Origin: an uncultured Aquimarina sp.
GTDB taxonomy: Bacteria > Bacteroidota > Bacteroidia > Flavobacteriales > Flavobacteriaceae
Direction of reading: 5' to 3'
Assembly: GCA_947500545.1 (NCBI GenBank)
Contig: CANMSO010000005.1
Location: 310,001 to 374,000, forward strand
Length of the DNA stretch: 64,000 nt
Program-made: the position numbers and the translations under genes
Shown: positions 8,491 through 16,941 of the stretch, one piece after another
Numbering within the stretch: the stretch's first letter is position 1
Layout of the letters: the number at the start of each line of letters is the position of its first letter
Notes under the pieces: generated by a model
The model's input: only the letters and a program-made list of their open reading frames with translations
Databases searched by the model: none
What the model was told of the DNA's origin: nothing

Positions 8491-8968
8491 TATTTAATTA
8501 AGGTATGTAAAATTGGAATAAAAAAACGAATGTCTAACAATGTATAAGAAAACATAGGGCTTTTTGTCTTAGTTAAAAGGTCAGTCTGTATTTGCGAAGT
8601 CGCCAAAAATAAAATTTGGTGTTTATGAGAAAAAAGATAAAAGCAAAATATTTATATTTGGCTTAGTACCAATACGAAACGTATTGCTTGTCACCTGCCA
8701 TACGTTTCTTATACTGACCGTTGGCACCAATTATACATTAAGTTTAAAAAATTAAAGCCACAGATATTTATTTTTCTAAATCAAATGAGCAGATCGATGT
8801 TTTAAGGAGAAGTGGCTTTAAATATTCTAAATTATTAAAAACTTTAAAATATCTAATCAATAAATGCGATTCACCCAAAAACTAAATCGTATTCTAAAAT
8901 AAGATTTTTTCATACTAATTCGTTACTTTTAAAGTCAAACACCTTTTCTAACCCTAAAGACATCTACT
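8491..8968. other. 478-bp intergenic region with inverted repeats, no gene seen
   Basis: No supported coding frame. Three structures are visible: CAATACG-AAA-CGTATTG at 8670-8686; TTAAAGCCAC at 8752-8761 with its exact complement GTGGCTTTAA at 8812-8821; and a weaker GGTCAGT (from about 8579) that can pair with ACTGACC (about 8713). They could be a structured RNA, a small mobile-element remnant or terminators. The promoter of the AsmA-like gene should lie in the last ~80 bp, where TACTTTTA is a weak candidate. Confidence 0.4.
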
Positions 8969-11900
8969 TTGAAAATTAAAAAATTCTGGAAACGAATTTT
9001 ATTAGTGCTAATCTTAGTTCCAATTTTAGTAGTAGGAGGCCTAATGCTATATATTCAGAGCAATCAATCTGAAATTATTAAAGGGGAGATCGCAACACTA
9101 AACATAGAACACAAAGGCCTTATTAGTGTGGGTGAAAGTGAATTATCCCTTTTTGGCAACTTTCCATACATTTCTATAAAAGTTGATGATGTGCGAATTT
9201 TTGAAACAAAAGAAGACAATGCGCCCATCATAATGGATGTAAAAGACATATACATAGGCTTTAACCTATGGGATATTGTGAAAGGAAATTATGATATTCA
9301 GTCTGTATTGGTTGAAGAAGGCGTTTTTAATATTGTGATTCATGAAAATAACACTACGAATATTCAAAACTCCTTAGCGAGTACTTCTGAAACAGAAACC
9401 CCTTCTACTAATATTCATCTAAAAAAAATTAAACTTAAAAATCTAGATATCCACACCTTAGATGAAGCTACGAATACAGATGTCGAAAAATTTATCTATT
9501 CGGGCAAAGGTGGTTTTAGCCGAAAAGATAGTATTATCGCGGGGCATATAGACACCCATTTTGAATTAAATGTAATCAAAGATGGAGATACCACTTTCAT
9601 CCATAATAAACATTTTGAAGTGCATACAGACCTGGTATTTAATGAATACACGGGTATTATCGACATACAACCTTCAGGTATTGTAATGGAAAATGGCGAT
9701 TTTGAGTTAGAAGGCTCTATAGACACAAAGAATGATGTGGATCTTGACCTTTCTATAAAAGGAACAAAGCCCAATTTTGATATGCTGATTGCTTTTGCTC
9801 CAACAGATGTCATACCTGTATTAGAGAAATACAGAAATGCCGGTGAAATCTATTTTAATGCCAAAATCCAAGGACCTGCTAACAAAGGAAACAGACCTTT
9901 TATCAATGCCAGTTTTGGAGCTGGAAAAGCCTTTTTGGAAAATACCAAAAGAGCGAAAAAGATAGATAAAATGGGCTTCAACGGTCATTTTACGAACGGA
10001 AAAAATAGAGATGCAAGTACCATGGAATTTTCGCTAACCGATATGACTGCGTCTTTGGAAAAGGGAGAATTTGAAGGTTCTATTTTTGTAAAGAATTTTG
10101 AATCCCCAGAAGTGGATATGCAAATAAACTCGAATTTTAGTCTTGATTTTGTTGCAGACTTTCTTGAACTGGGACGCGTACAAGAAGCCTCCGGAGAGGT
10201 TTCGCTGAAAATGAATTTTCACGATATTATTGATATTAACAACCCCGAAAAGGCATTACAAAAACTCAATCAAGCGTATTTTACAGAATTGATTGTAAAA
10301 GACTTGAGTTTAGTCGCCAAAGAACTTCCCGCTCCCTTGCACAATTTGAATGTACATTTAGTAATGAAAGGCAAGGAAGCCACCCTGAACCAGTTTGAAC
10401 TGCTAATGGGAAATTCTGATCTATCAATACGTGGTTTTCTTTCGGACTTACCTGCAATTGTACATCATACAAACATCCCGGTAGAAGTCCATTTAGATAT
10501 TGCCTCCAAATACTTAGATATTGCTCAATTAACAGGTTTTTCAAAACAGGACACTACCCAAACCGGTTTCGATGAACAAATAAAAGATTTAAGCTTGGGG
10601 CTTTCTTTTAAAGCTTCTGCGAAAGATTTTACAGAATCTGAGTATTTACCGAAAGGAGAATTTTTTATCGATAGCCTGTATGCAGACTTGAGGCATTATC
10701 CGCATAAACTACATGATTTTCATGCCGATGTATTAATAGATGACAAAGACTTAGAAATAATAGATTTTACGGGGTATATAGATGATAGTGATTTTCATGT
10801 TGATGGGCTAATACATGATTATGCTTTTTGGATGAAATCCCAACTTAACGGAGATGTAGATTTAGATATCAATCTTACTTCTAAAAAATTAAGACTAGAA
10901 GATGTCTTTTCTTATAAGGGAGAAAATTATGTTCCAGAAGAGTACAGACATGAAGAATTTGATGATTTGGCATTGCATTTTGCCTCTAGTATGCATTATA
11001 AAGATTCAGCTTTACATTCTATCGATCTGGCTTTAGACAAGTTAGATACAAAAATGAAATTGCATCCGCTACGCTTTCATGATTTTAGAGGAAACATACA
11101 TTATGAAGACCAGCACATTGTTATAAAAGACTTTCATGGCGAAATAGGAACCACCAATTTTAATTTCGATTTAAACTATTATTTGGGGGAAGATCCGCAA
11201 ATAAAGAAAAGGGATAACTATCTCGAATTAAAGGCAAATTATATCGACTTTGATGCACTTTTTAATTTCGATTTAAGTCCCCCAAAACCAACAGAAGTTG
11301 TTACTTCAAAAACTGCAGACGTAAAAGAACATGCAGACGCCTTCAATTTATATGAGTTGCCATTTACGGATATGCAATTTAAGGTAGATATCGCTCACTT
11401 TATTTACCATAAAATAGATCTTCAAAATATCAACGCAGATTTAAGAACAACACCCAACCATTACATTTATGTAGATACGTTACATATGAATGCTGCGGGA
11501 GGAAATATTCGATTAAGTGGGTATTTTAATGGTAGCGATCCAAAACATATATATATGCAGCCGGATTTGGTTATGAATAATGTTGATTTGGATAAATTGC
11601 TGTTCAAATTCGAAAATTTTGGGCAAGACCATCTCGTTTCAGAAAATTTACAAGGGAAACTCACCTCTAGAATTAAAGGTAAGATTAGAGTATACCCAGA
11701 TATGGTGCCAGATCTGGACCAATCTACTATAGAAATGGACGTAAAAGTATTAAATGGAAGATTAAAGAATTATGATCCAATGCTGGCGCTTTCAGATTAC
11801 ATCGGAGATAAAAACCTGCAAAACATTCGGTTTGACACTTTACAAAATAGCTTAGATATAAAGAAAGGGAAGATTAATATTCCGGCTATGACGATCGAAT

Positions 11901-12163
11901 CTACTTTGGGCCATATAGAATTGTCTGGTACGCATGATAAAAATCAAAATATCGATTATTATTTACGTATTCCTTGGAAAACTGTAAGAAAAGCTGCCTC
12001 GCAAAAAATATTTGGAAACAAGAAGGATGCTGCTATTAATGAGGAGCAAGAAGATGAGATTGTAGAAGTAGATCCTAACGAAAAAATAAAGTATCTCAAT
12101 CTAAAGATCAAAGGGAGCATAGATGACTATAAGGTTTCATTGGGTAAGAAAAAAGAAAAGTAA
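8969..12163 (+). CDS. AsmA-like family protein, 1064 aa
   Basis: An N-terminal signal anchor (residues 8-28) is followed by a very long beta-rich chain with repeated 'F-x-G-x-I-x-x-x-D' strands and an AsmA-type C-terminal region (from about 930) with 'I-P-x-M-x-I-x-S-x-L-G-x-I-x-L-S-G-T'. A Lys/Glu-rich tail ends the protein. AsmA/TamB/YhdP proteins are repeating beta-groove bridge proteins implicated in lipid transport or outer-membrane assembly. The start is TTG at 8969, the only start that retains the full signal anchor. It is monocistronic by layout. Confidence 0.85.
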   Translation: MKIKKFWKRILLVLILVPILVVGGLMLYIQSNQSEIIKGEIATLNIEHKGLISVGESELSLFGNFPYISIKVDDVRIFETKEDNAPIIMDVKDIYIGFNLWDIVKGNYDIQSVLVEEGVFNIVIHENNTTNIQNSLASTSETETPSTNIHLKKIKLKNLDIHTLDEATNTDVEKFIYSGKGGFSRKDSIIAGHIDTHFELNVIKDGDTTFIHNKHFEVHTDLVFNEYTGIIDIQPSGIVMENGDFELEGSIDTKNDVDLDLSIKGTKPNFDMLIAFAPTDVIPVLEKYRNAGEIYFNAKIQGPANKGNRPFINASFGAGKAFLENTKRAKKIDKMGFNGHFTNGKNRDASTMEFSLTDMTASLEKGEFEGSIFVKNFESPEVDMQINSNFSLDFVADFLELGRVQEASGEVSLKMNFHDIIDINNPEKALQKLNQAYFTELIVKDLSLVAKELPAPLHNLNVHLVMKGKEATLNQFELLMGNSDLSIRGFLSDLPAIVHHTNIPVEVHLDIASKYLDIAQLTGFSKQDTTQTGFDEQIKDLSLGLSFKASAKDFTESEYLPKGEFFIDSLYADLRHYPHKLHDFHADVLIDDKDLEIIDFTGYIDDSDFHVDGLIHDYAFWMKSQLNGDVDLDINLTSKKLRLEDVFSYKGENYVPEEYRHEEFDDLALHFASSMHYKDSALHSIDLALDKLDTKMKLHPLRFHDFRGNIHYEDQHIVIKDFHGEIGTTNFNFDLNYYLGEDPQIKKRDNYLELKANYIDFDALFNFDLSPPKPTEVVTSKTADVKEHADAFNLYELPFTDMQFKVDIAHFIYHKIDLQNINADLRTTPNHYIYVDTLHMNAAGGNIRLSGYFNGSDPKHIYMQPDLVMNNVDLDKLLFKFENFGQDHLVSENLQGKLTSRIKGKIRVYPDMVPDLDQSTIEMDVKVLNGRLKNYDPMLALSDYIGDKNLQNIRFDTLQNSLDIKKGKINIPAMTIESTLGHIELSGTHDKNQNIDYYLRIPWKTVRKAASQKIFGNKKDAAINEEQEDEIVEVDPNEKIKYLNLKIKGSIDDYKVSLGKKKEK

Positions 12164-12290
12164 CATCTGATTTTGAAAATTTTACTGAAGCAATGAACTA
12201 TCTTGGTTTCTTAATCTGAAAATCATCGCGGATTTTCACGCAACCATATACATGTACGTTATGTACAAGTTTAAAAAAACCTATGACTCA

Positions 12291-13562
12291 ATGATAAAAC
12301 TTGAAAAGTTAATAGTAGCAATTTTATTATTGAGTATTATTTCTTGTGACCAAAAAGAGAGATCAGTAGAGAAAGAAAAGATCAATTCACAGATAAATAC
12401 TGGAATTCAAATCGGGAAAATTGACACACTACATTCTCAAATTTTAAATCAAAACAGAGAACTCATCATTTATATTCCAGAAAGCGCAAAGAATCCAAAA
12501 CGAAAAAGGAAGAAGTATCCTGTAGTTTATCTATTAGATGGCGGTTATAATTTTGTTCCATTTGTGGGAATGTTGAAACGATATAGTGAAATGAATGATA
12601 CTAAAATCCTTCCTGAAATGATTGTGGTAGGTATTGAAAATATCGATTTTAAAAGCAGGATGATGGACTTTTCGCCAACATCAGATGGAAATCCAGAACA
12701 ATTTGGAGGCGGAAATAAATTTTTAGAATTCATCGAAAAGGAACTTTTTCCATATATCGAACAAAATTACTCTGATTCTCAAAACAGAACAATTGTTGGT
12801 CATTCATTTGGTGGTTTGGCTGTTATGAATGCACTGACAACACACCCAGGAATGTTTAAAAACTATTTACTGATCGACGGCAGTCTTTATTTCGACAATG
12901 AACTATTTCTTACTGAACCAAAGTATAAAATGGAAGGAAAAAAACTGAAGGACAAAAACCTTTATATCGCAATAGCTAATACTGCAACTTATGGCAGTAA
13001 TTTAGAAAGTATAAAAAGAGATACAATTCGAGCAAATAGATACGTTCGGCATTCACTTAAACTTGTTGACCAAATAGAGAGTTCAAATGCTAATTTGAAT
13101 ATGAAATGGAAGTATTACGAAAAGGATACGCATGGCAGTACAGCATTTTTAGCAGAATTGGATGGATTGCGATTTTTTTATTCTTGGTTTGAGTTTAAAA
13201 AAGAGAACAAGTATCGTTCTAAATATTTTATTCCTAAGAAAAAAGAAGACCGATTTGCTAATTTAACAAAGTCCCATTTCAATTCTATCTCAGAAAAAAT
13301 CGGTTATTCTTTTTATCCAGATGAAGAATGGCTTAGCTCTAATGCTTATATGCTTTTAAATTATCATAAACAACCTTACCAAGCTAAGGAAGTATTTGAA
13401 TTGAATAAAGAATACTACCCAGAAAGTCCTACTGTATATAAAGATTTAGGAGATTTTTATCTTTCTCAAAAAGATACAATCAAAGCGATTGAAAATTATA
13501 AAAAGACTTTAGAACTTGAAGATATTACATCTGTAAAAGATGCGTTAAATAAAATTCAATAA
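12291..13562 (+). CDS. Lipoprotein esterase (alpha/beta hydrolase fold) with C-terminal TPR-like tail
   Basis: 423 aa from the ATG at 12291, which gives a good lipoprotein signal (LLLSIIS-C, Cys19). An upstream ATG at 12252 is in frame but spoils the signal. Residues ~50-300 are a putative esterase (esterase D/IroE/enterochelin-esterase type, PF00756) with 'VVYLLDGG', nucleophile motif GHSFGG and a late His in 'KDTHGS'. The last ~70 residues look like one or two TPR units (Y-x-D-L-G-D-F-Y-L...A-I-E-N-Y-K-K). A periplasm-facing ester hydrolase is likely; the substrate is unknown. Confidence 0.82.
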   Translation: MIKLEKLIVAILLLSIISCDQKERSVEKEKINSQINTGIQIGKIDTLHSQILNQNRELIIYIPESAKNPKRKRKKYPVVYLLDGGYNFVPFVGMLKRYSEMNDTKILPEMIVVGIENIDFKSRMMDFSPTSDGNPEQFGGGNKFLEFIEKELFPYIEQNYSDSQNRTIVGHSFGGLAVMNALTTHPGMFKNYLLIDGSLYFDNELFLTEPKYKMEGKKLKDKNLYIAIANTATYGSNLESIKRDTIRANRYVRHSLKLVDQIESSNANLNMKWKYYEKDTHGSTAFLAELDGLRFFYSWFEFKKENKYRSKYFIPKKKEDRFANLTKSHFNSISEKIGYSFYPDEEWLSSNAYMLLNYHKQPYQAKEVFELNKEYYPESPTVYKDLGDFYLSQKDTIKAIENYKKTLELEDITSVKDALNKIQ

Positions 13563-13583
13563 AAAAATATGTACTTAACACTT

Positions 13584-13628
13584 ATATGACAAACATGGTT
13601 GTCCCAAGGGCTACCATGTTTGTTATAT
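13584..13628. terminator. Bidirectional hairpin terminator
   Basis: ACAAACATGGT (13589-13599) pairs perfectly with ACCATGTTTGT (13613-13623). The stem extends by further A-T pairs on both sides. It lies between two convergent hydrolase genes and serves both. Confidence 0.75.
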
Positions 13629-13652
13629 TTACCGTATACCATTATAAAAACA

Positions 13653-15443
13653 TTAATGCGTTACCTCTGCTATATATCCTCTGGCAACTAAATATTCGTC
13701 TCTCAAAATATGCATCTTTTCCAGTGCATCTTTATTCCTAAAAAAGTGACCGACTCCTTCAAAAACCTGAGATTGAAAATCATTCTTATGCGCTTTCATG
13801 GCCGCTTTAAATTGAAAGAACTCATAAACAGGAGCCAAATAATCTTCTGTAGTATGAAATGAAAGAAAAGGTGGCAAACCTGTTTTTACATTTTGTAGTA
13901 AAGATATCGACATAGCTTGCCCTCTAGAAACCCCATCAAACCAACCATCCCCCTTGGTCAAATCATAACTAGAAGATTGCGTGATCACCAGGTTAGGTTT
14001 AGAACTATAATCTTTATTATCCTTTGAAACAAAATCATCAATTATTGCGGTTGAAGCTGCCAAATGTGCTCCAGCAGAAAAGCCTGTTGCTACAATTTTA
14101 TCCGAATTCACGCCCAATACCGAAGCCTGCGACCTCACCCAACGTATTGCTGATTTTGCATCTTCCAAACTTTTCTGAATATCATTGCCGTAGACCTCAA
14201 TCAACCTATATTCAAATGAAATGGCAACCATCCCTTTCTCTGACATTCTTTTACAAATGCTATATCCAGATTCTGCCATTCCTAAACTCCAACCTCCTCC
14301 ATGAAAATAAAGATAAGCAGGGGTATTATTTCCTTTTTGATGTTCTTTTGGATAGAAAATATGGGCGTCAAGTTCAATGCCATCTACTACTTTATAGGTT
14401 ATAATTTCGTTAGGTTCCTTTCTGAGATCATTTGATTTTTGATACTGTTTTTTGATTTTTGATATTAATTTTTCGTTTTTGGAATATTTTTCAAAATCGT
14501 TCAAAATCCCTTTCCAATTTTTAGAACTATAATTTATATTACAAATTTTAAAATGCTGTTCTAATAAATAATCCTTAATTTCATTACTAGTAGAAAGGTT
14601 TTTTATAGTGTTGTAGCGAGTGCGTATTTTTTCCGTTGGTAGATTATCGTACCTTCCTTCTTTTAAATCTCCGGCGGACATTACCTCAACGTATTTATCG
14701 AGATAAGCAATGTATTTTTTATTATTTAGAAACTGAAACTTGTCCAGTCCTTCAGACATTTTATCAAAATAACTCGTAGACAAATGTGCTTTTTTACTTG
14801 TTATAATTTCATAACCTGATGGATATAGAAGCTGATAATATTTGTAGAGATAATGGATACTGGCCATACAACGCTCTTCAAACTCTGGGGAAACATTTTC
14901 AAAACCACCAATAAATGTACGATAATGTGTTATGTTAGATTCTTTTAAAGAGTCCAATTGGTTGCTAAATCTAATTTCGTCTAAGGCATATATCTTTGCA
15001 AGATTTTTATGAAGATAGCGTTCTGATTTGTCCAATTCTTCCTTTTGATTTAGAAAATAGTTGTTTAAATGAGCATTAGAACCTTTTATACCTATTACCG
15101 AATCCAAAGTAACTGATATACTGTCATTTGGATTTAAATAAAGTTGTACAGTTTTATCCCCTAATATTATTCTATGAAAGCTCGATTTGTCAACTTCTAT
15201 TTCAAATCTAAAGTTCCCTTCTTTATCAATAGTTGTAGCAATACCAGAAGTATCATTAGCGACAGACCATTCGTTCTCTATGGGTATAGGCTTATTTGAC
15301 AATCGAATTTCTTTGTAATGCGATGAATTCACATTGCCTGTAACAATAACTCTACTTTCTTTTGTTTTTGTTGACTTATCACAACCCAAAACAAATACTA
15401 TTAGTACTAAAACTAATGCTTGAATTATTCTTTTCTTGACCAT
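13653..15443 (-). CDS. Lipoprotein alpha/beta hydrolase with large N-terminal region, 596 aa
   Basis: Residues 1-21 form a lipoprotein signal (VFVLG-C). An N-terminal beta-rich segment (~30-110) resembles the DUF4369-type domains found before thioredoxin-like proteins, followed by a ~200-residue helical linker. The C-terminal ~240 residues form a hormone-sensitive-lipase/BD-FAE-type hydrolase: oxyanion HGGG, nucleophile GFSAG, an acid at 'TTEDYLAP' and a final 'GVGHFF' histidine. The combination is unusual. It is convergent with the other hydrolase and lies just downstream of the AraC-type regulator on the same strand, which may control it. Confidence 0.8.
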   Translation of the reverse strand: MVKKRIIQALVLVLIVFVLGCDKSTKTKESRVIVTGNVNSSHYKEIRLSNKPIPIENEWSVANDTSGIATTIDKEGNFRFEIEVDKSSFHRIILGDKTVQLYLNPNDSISVTLDSVIGIKGSNAHLNNYFLNQKEELDKSERYLHKNLAKIYALDEIRFSNQLDSLKESNITHYRTFIGGFENVSPEFEERCMASIHYLYKYYQLLYPSGYEIITSKKAHLSTSYFDKMSEGLDKFQFLNNKKYIAYLDKYVEVMSAGDLKEGRYDNLPTEKIRTRYNTIKNLSTSNEIKDYLLEQHFKICNINYSSKNWKGILNDFEKYSKNEKLISKIKKQYQKSNDLRKEPNEIITYKVVDGIELDAHIFYPKEHQKGNNTPAYLYFHGGGWSLGMAESGYSICKRMSEKGMVAISFEYRLIEVYGNDIQKSLEDAKSAIRWVRSQASVLGVNSDKIVATGFSAGAHLAASTAIIDDFVSKDNKDYSSKPNLVITQSSSYDLTKGDGWFDGVSRGQAMSISLLQNVKTGLPPFLSFHTTEDYLAPVYEFFQFKAAMKAHKNDFQSQVFEGVGHFFRNKDALEKMHILRDEYLVARGYIAEVTH

Positions 15444-15531
15444 AAATGAACTTGATTGATGTACTATTATTTTTGGAGAAACAAAAAAAAGAGAAATTCG
15501 TACACCAATCGCTCCAAATTATAATATGATA

Positions 15532-16659
15532 CTACATTCTTTTAAGTTCTTCTTTGTATTCGAATGGTGTTTTGCCCATGGCTTTTTTGAATACTCTATT
15601 AAATGTCGTTTTAGAACTAAACCCACAATCAAACGCTATTCCCAATAAAGTAATTTTGTTATACTCGGCATCACTTAATTTTTGGATTACCGCATTAATC
15701 CTATATTCATTCACGAAATCTGAAAAACTTTTTTTTAATCCCTCATTAATGATACGAGAAACATTGTTTGGATGAAGGCTTAGTTCCTTAGCCAAAATAC
15801 CCAGCGTTAATTCAGAATTTAAATAGAATAGATTAGTTTCCATTTGTTCTTTTAGCCACTTTGCCTGCTCTATTATTTCATCAGAGCCAACAATGTCTTT
15901 TCGTAACGACTTTCGCAAAGAATCTAATAAGATAACCTCGGGACGTAAAAAACCTTCAGCACTTATCCATATCGTAATTATTGCCATTAAAATGTAGAGC
16001 GGATAATAATGCCTTACTCCCAAATCATAGTCAAAAACAATATAATCTACCATAGTATACGGAACCCATAGTAACCACAAAACGGTAAAAATACTGATCA
16101 ACCTATACAACCAATTCAAATTATAACCATGACTATTACTGTAATTATTGTTTATCCAGATATGATAATTCTTAATCGATTTTAACGCATAAAAGCTATA
16201 GATAACTACCGAGGTTATTGAACCCAGTTGCAATAATGGACTGAAAATGAAAAATACAGTAGTATCATAATTAGGAATACCCTTTTCAATGCTTTCGAAT
16301 CCCTGTACTATTGAGACAATTACTTCAATCAATACCGGAGCAAAATGAAACAAGTACCTTTTTTTAAAGGTAAAACTTTGATCACTAATATATTTTGTAT
16401 AAAAAAATATGCAAGGGCCAAGAGCTAATGAATATTGAAATGGTATTAAATTTAAAGAAAGAAAAGACTCATAAAGTTTAAAATCTATTCCTAATACCCA
16501 ACAATTCCAAAGCGCAATGATTATAGGCATGTATCCCAAAAATCGATTTCCTTTACTATTTATTCTCTTTACTAAAATTAATAGTAGTCCAAAAGTAATA
16601 CCTATGATTATAGAGGCAAAAATTATGAAATTAAAAATATTGACTGGTAATTCGATCAT
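15532..16659 (-). CDS. AraC family regulator with N-terminal multi-pass membrane domain
   Basis: 375 aa. About seven hydrophobic helices fill residues 8-235. A C-terminal AraC HTH pair follows at ~270-372 ('LTLGILAKELSLHPNNVSRIINEGL...FSDFVNEYRI', 'ITLLGIAFDCGFSSKTTFNRVFKKAMGKTPFEYK'). This is the membrane-sensor AraC architecture common in Bacteroidota. It sits 88 bp upstream of the leftward 596-aa hydrolase lipoprotein gene, its most likely target or operon partner. The signal is unknown. Confidence 0.88.
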   Translation of the reverse strand: MIELPVNIFNFIIFASIIIGITFGLLLILVKRINSKGNRFLGYMPIIIALWNCWVLGIDFKLYESFLSLNLIPFQYSLALGPCIFFYTKYISDQSFTFKKRYLFHFAPVLIEVIVSIVQGFESIEKGIPNYDTTVFFIFSPLLQLGSITSVVIYSFYALKSIKNYHIWINNNYSNSHGYNLNWLYRLISIFTVLWLLWVPYTMVDYIVFDYDLGVRHYYPLYILMAIITIWISAEGFLRPEVILLDSLRKSLRKDIVGSDEIIEQAKWLKEQMETNLFYLNSELTLGILAKELSLHPNNVSRIINEGLKKSFSDFVNEYRINAVIQKLSDAEYNKITLLGIAFDCGFSSKTTFNRVFKKAMGKTPFEYKEELKRM

Positions 16660-16941
16660 GAAATAATTGTAACTATTAGTAAAATTACATAATTAGTTTG
16701 GGTAAACACCAAATTAACATAAACGACATACAATAACTTGTATGATCAATTGCGTCAGAATTTTCCCTATTTGGACTTAATTCTTCACAAATATTAGAAA
16801 TTCAATTGTATTGATTATCTTTAGGAATAGTACAACATGCTTTCTTGTAACTAATTATACGAAGCCATTCTAAGTGATTTGTATATGATAAGTATAGCTA
16901 CGATCTATTTATGATTTCACTCTTAAACACCTTCACAAATC

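Noticed and set aside
8491..8968. Integron attC-like site around GTTGGCA at about 8720
   Set aside because: The core does not match GTTRRRY with a paired RYYYAAC at the right distance, and no integrase is present.
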